A DNA stretch of 64,000 nucleotides from Cordylochernes scorpioides (lineage: Eukaryota > Arthropoda > Arachnida > Pseudoscorpiones > Chernetidae), in NCBI GenBank assembly GCA_030710605.1, contig CP092872.1, positions 3,766,562 through 3,830,561 of the forward strand. The letters are read 5' to 3'. Position numbers and translations under genes: made by a program. The notes beneath the pieces were generated by a model, which saw only the letters and a program-made list of their open reading frames with translations, was not told the origin of the DNA and made no database searches. Shown in pieces: positions 50,480 through 60,804 of this stretch (positions are counted from its first letter, which is position 1; each line of letters begins with the position of its first letter).

Positions 50480-51650
50480 TTGGTGTGTCCTCCTTTGGCA
50501 TGTATACCAGCAGCTACATGGTGAGGCATACTGTCATCCCGTTTTTTTTTATGGTTTCTTGAGGAATGCTAGACCAAGCCATTTCCATTTTTTGCCAAAG
50601 TGTTTGAAGATTACTTGGCTGTGGAGATTGCCAAATTTTCCTCCCCAACATGTCCATACATTCTCAATTGGGGAAATATCAGGGGAACATGCGGGCCAGG
50701 GAAGGATGTCAACATTTATAAGGAAGACTTGTGAGATGTAGGCTATATGTGGTCGGGTGTTATCTTGTTGGAAAAGGGCATTATTAGTCTGCTTAAGAAA
50801 TGGTAACACAACAGGTTACATCTCCAATGTATAGCTGAGAAGTTATTGTGTCTTGAATAAAGGGGTTCTACTTTCATAGCTGATGTCACCCCACACCATG
50901 AAGCCATTGCTGTATGTCTTTCTATAATACAGTCTTGATGGAATCCTTCTAGGGACCTACGTCTAACATGTATTCTGCCATCATGAGCGACCAAACTGAA
51001 TCTGGATTCATTAAAAAAATGGCAGAATATCATTATTAAGCCCAAAGACGTCTCTCTTTATACCAGCTGAGCCTGTCACTCCTGTATCTGGCAGAGAGTG
51101 GGATTATTAATAAAGGCCAGTGACTACAGAGTTCTGCTTAGATAAGACAGTTATTAATGATGTTCAGAGATTCTGTACATGTAGAGCTGCTGTATATTTG
51201 TTACAATAAAAGACACAAATTGATATTTGCGGAAGAGCGATTGCTCGAAGCATATTATATATTTATAATTATATGTATTTCTACTTTCCTCAAAGCTAAT
51301 ATCCATAGTTCTTCTGAAATACCCATTCAAAGAGTCTACCAACAGTATCACAATAAAAGGAAGTTCCTAAAATGCAATATAACAGCGGTATGGTAGATTA
51401 AACTGGCGAAACTGCTGGGAGGGTTCACCACTGATGACCTAGGCCCTCCCTAGTAAGGGCAGTATAAATTGTTTTATTTTAAAAAGAATCTTACGTGTCT
51501 AAAATAGTTTCGTATTTTGATGTAGAACTGTATTGGTACAGTACTGTCTGCTACAACCATCCTTCAAATCCTCCTTTCCTCTCTCTGTTATTACTCTAGA
51601 GCGACCTGAGCCAGGGTTTTCCTGAAAGAAGATGAATGTCTCCGCCAAAA
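50480..51650 (-). pseudogene. Tc1-like transposase pseudogene, split by a family B element
   Basis: Read on the minus strand. An N-terminal remnant at about 51640-51515 (GRSRVITER, then VVADSTVPIQF in another frame) precedes the family B insertion. The rest resumes below 51190: WYKERRLW; FFNESRFSLVAHDGRIHVRR, where the first catalytic Asp of the usual DESRF is Asn; FQQDNTRPHIAYISQ; LPWPACSPDISPIENVW. Only 32 residues separate the second Asp and the Glu, two short of the D34E spacing. The C-terminus reads HHVAAGIHAKGGHTKH before a stop at about 50480. Stops, frame changes and the Asn substitution make it dead. I could not find matching terminal repeats. Confidence 0.85.
51195..51510. repeat. 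Family B element inserted in the Tc1 pseudogene
   Basis: Contains GACACAAATTGATATTTGCG, TTCTACTTTCCTCAAAGCTA, GGTAGATTAAACTGGCGAAA and TCTTACGTGTCTAAAATAGT. A close relative of the right half of 45625-46105 and of 19065-19345. Confidence 0.7.
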
Positions 51651-51711
51651 ATGAACAGATGAATACTTATATATATTATAAAACAAAAATAAATATTTCT
51701 GTTGTATTTTA

Positions 51712-52040
51712 GAATTGTTGAGATTATGCTATGGTAATGCAGTCGTGGTTAAATCTTGAATGTATGATAATGAAAATAATTTTGATCAGTAATTTAATTG
51801 AACTAAAGGAATATATAAAAGAACATAATTTGATTAAAGTAATGCCTGGCTTAAGGCGAGTAGAATAAGGAAAACAAAATATTATTTACATAATGTACAA
51901 AAGTTTTGAGCCGGCCATTGGGATAAAACAACAACGAGTTTTTATAGGGGAAGAGTGACCTCTGGCGGTCGATTTAACAGAGTATTTGAATCTATGAAAT
52001 TATAATTTTTTAAAATAAAATAATATTTTTATATAACATA
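51712..52040. repeat. Dispersed repeat family D, copy 2
   Basis: The same order of landmarks as 33000-33330 (TGGTAATGCAGTCGTGGTTA to GACCTCTGGCGGTCGATTTA). Confidence 0.65.
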
Positions 52041-52144
52041 TATATATGCATATATGGACTTATATACATATTGTGTGATACATTCTATTATTCGAAAAAT
52101 AGTATAAAGTAAATTTTACTAGGGTCAGTCGGATAAATATATTA

Positions 52145-52310
52145 AGAAAAAGGCTCTACCTGATCGTGCAACTAAAGGTAGTTGATGACTTGCGCCATCT
52201 ATCGGAATAAATATCAACAAACCGTTGATTTTTTAATATTCCAGAATCAGAAACCTTTAATTGCACGATCAGAAGATGCCGTTTTCTTAATTTATCCACC
52301 TGATCCCAAT
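52145..52310. repeat. FB5 palindrome, copy 2
   Basis: Arms AAGAAAAAGGCTCTACCTGA TCGTGCAACTAAAGG and inverse CCTTTAATTGCACGATCAGA AG, around GCGCCATCTATCGGAATAAA. A further half copy is at about 52520-52620. Confidence 0.65.
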
Positions 52311-52442
52311 AAAATTAAATTTTTGTACAATTTTTCACATAGTTAGGCGTTCTCAAGCCCATCCAGGCCTATATACCTGTTTTATGAATTTTAAGAATGC
52401 TACAAAAAGATAATCTTTTTTGATCGTTCGGCTAAAGCTTGC

Positions 52443-52487
52443 ACCATGCTGATGAGGGCCAACAGCCCGAAACACGTAGTGGTTAGC
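52443..52487 (+). ncRNA. Hammerhead-ribozyme-like motif, different family
   Basis: CTGATGA is directly followed by stem II GGGC/GCCC with loop CAACA (no extra base), then GAAA. A 2-bp stem III (AC/GU) with a 2-base loop can be drawn in GAAACACGTA, leaving GUA as an acceptable cleavage triplet. Stem I is weak: ACCA/TGGT with an internal mismatch next to the core. The core consensus is complete, but flanking pairing is poor. Confidence 0.35.
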
Positions 52488-52689
52488 TTTTCTTGATTAA
52501 TCAAGAATGGGTATTTGACCAATTCCAGAATAATTGAAAATCAACGATTAGTTTATATTTTTTCTGAGAGATGGCGCAAGCCATCAGTAACTTTCAGTTG
52601 CACGATGTCTTTTTATTAACATTTCCCTATTGTTTTCATTGTTTTCTTTTTCTCTTGGTATCCAGGATCAATCTATATATGCCGCTGTC

Positions 52690-53640
52690 TTTAAGAGGTT
52701 TTTGTTGTTGTTCTAAAAGGTCTTCACCCAAGCAGTATATCCAATAAGGAACAACTCGGAAACACACACACACAAAGCCTTTATTAAGACCCCATTGGTC
52801 TTACACAGAATCTCCAGAGTGTAGACAACAATGATCAGGATGAGTGGAGTTTTATATGTACAATATTGCATGAAATGCAGTAAAAGCATGGTCTAACAGA
52901 AGAAGAATAAAAGTTTTTGATGATTAATTATCATTATTATAATGGAAAGACTAATTTATCAGATCCGCTTTCTTCATAACTCTTCTGAAGAAATTATATA
53001 CAGATAAAGCAATATATCAGACTTGATAGAAGAGAGGTGAAGGCGGCCTATCTCAGCAAGTTCTCTCTCTGTCTTCAGAGATATACATCCAAATATATGG
53101 TGTTCTGTCTTGATTTTATTTGTGTATAGTGGACAATTTGTTCTTCTGCTTTCAGATTTTTCACATGGCTTTCTCTATGAGGAACAAACAGTATTCTTAG
53201 TTTAGCTATTGGCGCTTAGTTGACAGTGGCAGATCTGTAAGTAGGTAATTTTCCGTGGCTACTGAATTGTGTAGGTATTTATAATGGGGATACATCGTTG
53301 AATTGACAATTCATACTTGATCTGATTGATTAGATTGTTCTATTGTAATCTTGATGTTGGGAATTTCATTTTGTAGAACAGTGGGGTCTGAGCAGAACTT
53401 TAGCCAGGTAAATCCCGTGGGATTTAATATCTGTACTAAGCTTTTTTGAAAGCCAATAGAAGCTTCCAAGCTAGAAGAGATGTTGCGTAGTTTGTCTAAG
53501 CAGATTGTTCGTATTCTTGATTTTTCCATTTTTAGCAATCTAAGCCAGAACTTCAACGTTAATTTGATTGCAGTGACCCCAAGTGTGAAGGGTCCAGTTT
53601 CCATGGGCAGTATATAGCCTGGAGTATACAACTCAGAAAC
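52690..53640 (-). pseudogene. LINE reverse-transcriptase C-terminal remnant with 3' end
   Basis: On the minus strand the 149-codon frame 53760-53311 contains GVTAIKLTLKFWLRLLKMEK, LDKLRNISSSLEASI, which fits the region after the RT core in many LINEs. Further down other frames read MYPHYKYLHNSVATENYLL, then a Cys-His piece (CPLYTNKIKTEHHIFGC-like with frame changes) around 53170-53060 and SLKTERELAEIGRLHLSSI. The 3' end at 52815-52755 has GATTCTGTGTAAGACCAATG GGGTCTTAATAAAGG and a TG-repeat tail. Heavily decayed. This 3' end resembles the end of each 85-bp array downstream. Confidence 0.6.
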
Positions 53641-53649
53641 AATAAAATA

Positions 53650-54205
53650 CACTCGTAGACAAAACTTAAGGAAGTGGAGAGTCTTTGATGTTATCGACGT
53701 CTGTTTTTTAAGGAGACATAGACAATTTTGTTCACACTTGGTTATCTCGTGTGTCTTCAATAAAGGTCACTGTAATATCTTTCAGTTATTGGATGAATTC
53801 CGATATACATGCTAAAAGGTAAAACTTCCTCAAGTTTTGTCCATGAGTGTATATTGGTTATCTCGTGTGTCTTCAATAAAGGTCACTGTAATATCTTTCC
53901 GAGTTATTGATTGAATCCCGATATACATGCTAAAGGGTACAACTTCCTTAAGTTTTGTCCATGAGTGTATATTGGTTATCTCATGTGTCTTCAATAAAGG
54001 TCACTGTAATATCTTTCAGAGTTATTGTCTGAATCCCGATATACTTACTAAAAGGTACAACTTCTTTAAGTTTTGTCCATGAGTGTATACACACTTGGTT
54101 ATCTCGTGTGTCTTCAATAAAGGTCACTGTAATATCTTTCAGAGTTATTGTCTCAATCCCGATATACATGCTAAAAGGTACAACTTCCTTGGTCCATGAG
54201 TGTAA
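53650..54205 (-). repeat. 118-bp satellite, about five units, inverted orientation
   Basis: Units end AAGTTTTGTCCATGAGTG, the reverse complement of the 31.6-kb and 57-kb arrays. Adjacent to the LINE remnant. Confidence 0.85.
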
Positions 54206-54837
54206 TCATTTACATTAGAATGGTAAAATTAATAATTTACATAAATTCCAATGAAAACTATCCATACAAGGATAATATCTTGGAATTATATATTAATGAT
54301 AACTTCCAATTTGACCCACAATCGTTATGTATGCATGGAATAGTCCATTTCTTAATTATATGTAAAATGGGCGCCTGAAGCCTGAATAATAGTTAACAAC
54401 ACCCCTAATTAACCCTAACTATTACTCGATTCCTAAACGCTCAAAGCCATTTTAACCAATAGGTAAATATGTTAGGAGTAGTTCGGGATATCCAGAGGCT
54501 ATCAATATCTCAGTAGAGCTCTAAATATGGTGAGCGCTGAAGTTTTAATATATCACAGACGATATAAATATTCCAACAGGTCGCTTCCCACAATCGTGGA
54601 TTATTGTACCACGCTAATTATTGAGGTCAATTTGAGTAAATTATTGTTTCGGGAATGCTAAATGTTTGTGTTATGTATTTGTAATGTTATGTAGTGATGA
54701 TTATGTGGTTTTAATATGCAGACGAATGTAGACGTGGCGGGTTTAACAGTTAATTAACAATAGTTTGTTATATATAGCAAACAATGCACGAAGGAACGTG
54801 TGGCCATTGGACATGTGTCGGACCAGGAGGCTGTTGT
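54206..54837. other. Intergenic DNA before the compound array, no gene seen
   Basis: AT-rich, with GTGGCCATTGGACATGTGTC just before the first 85-bp unit; GGACATG also occurs at the junction in later repeats (58160, 60805). Confidence 0.5.
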
Positions 54838-57287
54838 TGGGTTCTGTGCTGCCTGGAGTATAGGAGCTCTATCTATGCTTCCTTCCTATGGTAAATCTGT
54901 ATAAGACCCTGTAGGCTGTTGTTGGGTTCTGTGCTGCCTGGAGTATAGGAGCTCTATCTATGCTTCCTTCCTATGGTAAATCTGTATAAGACCCTGTAGG
55001 CTGTTGTTGGGTTCTGTGCTGCCTGGAGTATAGGAGCTCTATCTATGCTTCCTTCCTATGGTAAATCTGTATAAGACCCTGTAGGCTGTTGTTGGGTTCT
55101 GTGCTGCCTGGAGTATAGGAGCTCTATCTATGCTTCCTTCCTATGGTAAATCTGTATAAGACCCTGGAGGCTGTTGTTGGGTTCTGTGCTGCCTGGAGTA
55201 TAGAAGCTCCATCTATGCTTCCTTCCTGTGGTGAATCTGTATAAGACCCTGGAGACTGTTGTTGGGTTCTGTGCTGCCTGGAGTATAGGAGCTCCATCTA
55301 TTATTTCTTCCTGTGGTGAATCTGTATAAGACCCTGGAGACTGTTGTTGGATTCTGCGCTGCCTGGAGTATAGGAGCTCCATCTATTATTTCTTCCTGTG
55401 GTGAATCTGTATTAGACCCTGGAGGCTGTTGTTGGGTTCTGTGCTGCCTGGAGTATAGGAGCTCCATCTATTATTTCTTCCTGTGGTGAATCTGTATTAG
55501 ACCCTGGAGGCTGTTGTTGGGTTCTGTGCTGCCTGGAGTATAGGAGCTCCATCTATTATTTCTTCCTGTGGTGAATCTGTATAAGACCCTGGAGGCTGTT
55601 GTTGGGTTCTGTGCTGCCTGGAGTATAGGAGCTCCATCTATTATTTCTTCCTGTGGTGAATCTGTATAAGACCCTGTAGGCTGTTGTTGGGTTCTGTGCT
55701 GCCTGGAGTATAGGAGCTCCATCTATGCTTCCTTCCTGTGGTGAATCTGTATAAGACCCTGGAGACTGTTGTTGGGTTCTGCGCTGCCTGGAGTATAGGA
55801 GCTCCATCTATGCTTCCTTCCTATGATGAATCTGTATAAGACCCTGTAGGCTGTTGTTGGGCTCTGTGCTACCTGGAGTATAGGAGCTCTATCTATGCTT
55901 CCTTCCTGTGGTGAATCTGTATAAGACCCTGGAGTCTGTTGTTGGTTTCTGTGCTGCCTGGAGTATAGGAGTTCCATCTATTATTTCTTCCTGTGGTGAA
56001 TCTGTATAAGACCCTGGAGGCTGTTGTTGGTTTCTGTGCTGCCTGGAGTATAGGAGCTCCATCTATTATTTCTTCCTGTGGTGAAACTGTGTATGACCCT
56101 GGAGGCTGTTTTTGAGTTCTGTGCTGCCTGGAGTATAGAATCTCTATCTATGCTTCCTTCCTATGGTAAATCTGTAAGACCCTGGAGACTGTTGTTGGGA
56201 TCTGTGCTGCCTGGAGTATAGGAGCTCCATCTATGCTTTCTTATGTGGTGAATCTGTATATGACCCTGGAGGCTGTTGTTGGGTTCTGCGCTGCCTGGAG
56301 TATAGGAGCTCCATCTATTATTTCTTCCTGTGGTGAATCTGTATAAGACCCGAGATACTGTTGTTGGGTTCTGTGCTGCCTGGAGTATAGGAGCTCCATC
56401 TATTATTTCTTCCTGTGGTGAAACTGTGTATGACCCTGGAGGCTGTTGTTGGGTTCTGTGCTGCCTGGAGTATAGAATCTCTATCTATGCTTCCTTCCTG
56501 TGGTGAATCTGTATAAGACCCTGGAGTCTGTTGTTGGGATCTGTGCTGCCTGGAGTATAGGAGCTCCATCTATTATTTCTTCCTGTGGTGAATCTGTATA
56601 AGACCCTGGAGTCTGTTGTTGGGATCTGTGCTGCCTGGTATATAGGAGCTCCATCTATTATTTCTTCCTGTGGTGAAACTGTGTATGATCCTGGAGGCTG
56701 TTGTTGGGTTCTGTGCTGCCTGGAATATAGGAGCTCCATCTATTATTTCTTCCTGTGGTGAATCTGTATAAGACCCTGGAGACTGTTGTTGGGATCTGTG
56801 CTGCCTGGAGTATAGGAGCTCCATCTATTATTTCTTCCTGTGGTGAAACTGTGTATGACCCTGGAGGCTGTTTTTGGGTTCTGTGCTGCCTGGAGTATAG
56901 AATCTCTATCTATGCTTCCTTCCTGTGGTGAATCTGTATAAGACCCTGTAGGCTGTAGTTGGGATCTGTGCTGCCTGGAGTATAGGAGCTCCATCTATTA
57001 TTTCTTCCTGTGGCGTATCTGTATAAGACCCTGGAGTCTGTTGTTGGGTTCTGTGCTGCCTGGAGTATAGGAGCTCCATCTATTATTTCTTTCTGTGGCG
57101 TATCTGTATAAGACCCTGGAGTCTGTTGTTGGGATCTGTGCTGCCTGGAGTATAGGAGCTCCATCTATGATTTCTTCCTGTGGTGAATCTGTATAAGACC
57201 CTGGAGTCTGTTGTTGGGTTCTGTGCTGCCTGGAGTATAGGAGCTCCATCTATTATTTGTTCCTGTGGTGAATCTGTATAAGACCGG
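54838..57287. repeat. 85-bp satellite, block 1 (about 29 units)
   Basis: Unit landmarks: GGCTGTTGTTGGGTTCTGTG, CTGCCTGGAGTATAGGAGCT, then either ATGCTTCCTTCCT or ATTATTTCTTCCT, then GTGGTGAATCTGTATAAGAC CCT. The first five or so units are nearly identical and of the GCTTCC type, the later ones mixed. Minus-strand frames of 83-84 codons recur because three units (255 bp) are 85 codons; they end at the same repeat position and are not genes. Confidence 0.95.
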
Positions 57288-57479
57288 TGGTCTTAATGAA
57301 GCTTTGTGTGTGTTTGTGTGTGTATATAGAAAGCAATGGCTTTAACACACGTTAATAATTCTTAAATTAAATTTATTTAACTCTGGACGTGTTATCCTCA
57401 GTATTAAAACAACATCTACGTAGAGGAAGAAAGGGTTTTAATTACAAGAATAAACCTTGAATTAGGATTTGAAATTAGA
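57288..57479. repeat. LINE-like 3' end and spacer of the compound repeat
   Basis: GACCGGTGGTCTTAATGAAG, GTGTGTGTTTGTGTGTGTAT, then about 150 bp of single-copy-like spacer (TAACTCTGGACGTGTTATCC, CATCTACGTAGAGGAAGAAA). Repeated at 59930 and 63596. Confidence 0.8.
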
Positions 57480-58146
57480 CTCATGGACAAAACTTAAGGA
57501 AGTTGTACATTTCAGCATGTATATCGGGATTGAGATAATAACTCTGAAAGATATTATAGTGACCTTTATTGAAGACACACGAGATAACCAATATACACTC
57601 ATGGACAAAACTTGAGGAAGTTGTACTTTTTAGCATGAATATCGGGATTGAGACAATAACTCTGAAAGATATTATAGTGACCTTTATTGAAGACACACGA
57701 GATAACCAATATACACTCATGGACAAAACTTAAGGAAGTTCTACCTTTTAGCATGTATATCAGGATTCAGACAATAACTCTGAAAGATATTACAGTGACC
57801 TTTATTAAGGATACACGAGATAACCAATATACACTCATGGACAAAACTTAAAGAAGTTGTACATTTCAGCATGTATATCGGGATTTAGACAATAACTCTG
57901 ATAGATATTATAGTGCAATTTATTGAAGACACACGAGATAACCAATATACACTCATGGACAAAACTTAAAGAAGTTGTACCTTTCAGCATGTATATCGGG
58001 ATTCAGACAATAACTCTGATAGATATTACAGTGACATTTATTGAAGACACACGAGATAACCAATATACACTCATGGACAAAACTTAAAGAAGTTGTACAT
58101 TTCAGCATGTATATCAGGATTCAGAGCTGATAAAGTTTATAAAACA
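57480..58146 (+). repeat. 118-bp satellite inside the compound repeat, copy 1
   Basis: About 5.5 units at exact 118-bp spacing, then a short junction (GATAAAGTTTATAAAACAAC TGACGTTTGCTGGACATG) before the next 85-bp block. Confidence 0.9.
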
Positions 58147-59928
58147 ACTGACGTTTGCTGGACATGGTTCTGTGCTGCCTGGAGTATAGGAGCTCCATCT
58201 ATTATTTCTTCCTGTGGTGAAACTGTGTAAGACCCTGGAGTCTGTTGTTGGGTTCTGTGCTGCCTGGAGTATAGGAGCTCCATCTATGCTTTCTTATGTG
58301 GTGAATCTGTATATGACCCTGGAGGCTGTTGTTGGGTTCTGCGCTGCCTGGAGTATAGGAGCTCCATCTATTATTTCTTCCTGTGGTGAAACTGTGTATG
58401 ACCCTGGAGGCTGTTTTTGGGTTCTGTGCTGCCTGGAGTATAGGAGCTCCATCTATTATTTCTTCCTGTGGTGAAACTGTGTATGACCCTGGAGGCTGTT
58501 TTTGGGTTCTGTGCTGCCTGGAGTATAGGAGCTCCATCTATTATTTCTTCCTGTGGTGAAACTGTGTATGACCCTGGAGGCTGTTTTTGGGTTCTGTGCT
58601 GCCTGGAGTATAGAATCTCTATCTATGCTTCCTTCCTGTGGTGAATCTGTATAAGACCCTGGAGGCTGTTGTTGGGTTCTGTGCTGCCTGGAGTATAGGA
58701 GCTCCATCTATGCTTTCTTATGTGGTGAATCTGTATAAGACCCTGGAGTCTGTTGTTGGGATCTGTGCTGCCTGGAGTATAGGAGCTCCATCTATTATTT
58801 CTTCCTGTGGTGAAAATGTATAAGACCCTGGAGTCTGTTGTTGGGATCTGTGCTGCCTGGAATATAGGAGCTCCATCTATTATTTCTTCCTGTGGTGAAA
58901 CTGTGTATGACCCTGGAGTCTGTTGTTGGGATCTGTGCTGCCTGGAGTATAGGAGCTCCATCTATTATTTCTTCCTGTGGTGAAACTGTGTATGACCCTG
59001 GAGGCTGTTGTTGGGTTCTGTGCTGCCTGGAATATAGGAGCTCCATCTATTATTTCTTCCTGTGGTGAATCTGTATAAGACCCTGGAGACTGTTGTTGGG
59101 ATCTGTGCTGCCTGGAATATAGGAGCTCCATCTATTATTTCTTCCTGTGGTGAAACTGTGTATGACCCTGGAGTCTGTTGTTGGGATCTGTGCTGCCTGG
59201 GGTATAGGAGCTCCATCTATTATTTCTTCCTGTGGTGAAACTGTGTATGACCCTGGAGGCTGTTGTTGGGTTCTGTGCTGCCTGGAGTATAGAATATCTA
59301 TGCTTCCTTCCTGTGGTGAATCTGTATAAGACCCTGTAGGCTGTAGTTGGGATCTGTGCTGCCTGGAGTATAGGAGCTCCATCTATTATTTCTTCCTGTG
59401 GCGTATCTGTATAAGACCCTGGAGTCTGTTGTTGGGTTCTGTGCTGCCTGGAGTATAGGAGCTCCATCTATTATTTCTTCCTGTGGCGTATCTGTATAAG
59501 ACCCTGGAGTCTGTTGTTGGGATCTGTGCTGCCTGGAGTATAGGAGCTCCATCTATGATTTCTTCCTGTGGTGAATCTGTATAAGACCCTGGAGTCTGTT
59601 GTTGGGTTCTGTGCTGCCTGGAGTATAGGAGCTCCATCTATTATTTGTTCCTGTGGCGTATCTGTATAAGACCCTGGAGTCTGTTGTTGGGTTCTGTGCT
59701 GCCTGGAGTATAGGAGCTCCATCTATTATTTCTTCCTGTGGGGTATCTGTATAAGACCCTGGAGTCTGTTGTTGGGATCTGTGCTGCCTGGAGTATAGGA
59801 GCTCCATCTATGATTTCTTCCTGTGGTGAATCTGTATAAGACCCTGGAGTCTGTTGTTGGGTTCTGTGCTGCCTGGAGTATAGGAGCTCCATCTATTATT
59901 TGTTCCTGTGGTCAATCTGTATAAGACC
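58147..59928. repeat. 85-bp satellite, block 2 (about 21 units)
   Basis: Same unit, with a fixed succession of variants (for example ATGCTTTCTTATGTGG at 58290 and 58715, GGGGTATAGGAGC at 59201) that reappears in block 3. Confidence 0.95.
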
Positions 59929-60804
59929 GGTGGTCTTAATGAAGCTTTGTGTGTGTTTGTGTGTGTATATAGAAAGCAATGGCTTTAACACACGTTAATA
60001 ATTCTTAAATTAAATTTATTTAACTCTGGACGTGTTATCCTCAGTATTAAAACAACATCTACGTAGAGGAAGAAAGGGTTTTAATTACAAGAATAAACCT
60101 TGAATTAGGATTTGAAATTAGACTCATGGACAAAACTTAAGGAAGTTGTACATTTCAGCATGTATATCGGGATTGAGATAATAACTCTGAAAGATATTAT
60201 AGTGACCTTTATTGAAGACACACGAGATAACCAATATACACTCATGGACAAAACTTGAGGAAGTTGTACTTTTTAGCATGAATATCGGGATTGAGACAAT
60301 AACTCTGAAAGATATTATAGTGACCTTTATTGAAGACACACGAGATAACCAATATACACTCATGGACAAAACTTAAGGAAGTTCTACCTTTTAGCATGTA
60401 TATCAGGATTCAGACAATAACTCTGAAAGATATTACAGTGACCTTTATTAAGGATACACGAGATAACCAATATACACTCATGGACAAAACTTAAAGAAGT
60501 TGTACATTTCAGCATGTATATCGGGATTTAGACAATAACTCTGATAGATATTATAGTGCAATTTATTGAAGACACACGAGATAACCAATATACACTCATG
60601 GACAAAACTTAAAGAAGTTGTACCTTTCAGCATGTATATCGGGATTCAGACAATAACTCTGATAGATATTACAGTGACATTTATTGAAGACACACGAGAT
60701 AACCAATATAGACTCATGGACAAAACTTAAAGAAGTTGTACATTTCAGCATGTATATCAGGATTCAGAGCTGATAAAGTTTATAAAACAACTGACGTTTG
60801 CTGG
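59929..60804 (+). repeat. LINE-like end, spacer and 118-bp satellite, copy 2
   Basis: Repeats 57286-58146 almost exactly, 2643 bp downstream; the variant AAGGATACACGAG and the junction are conserved. Confidence 0.95.
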
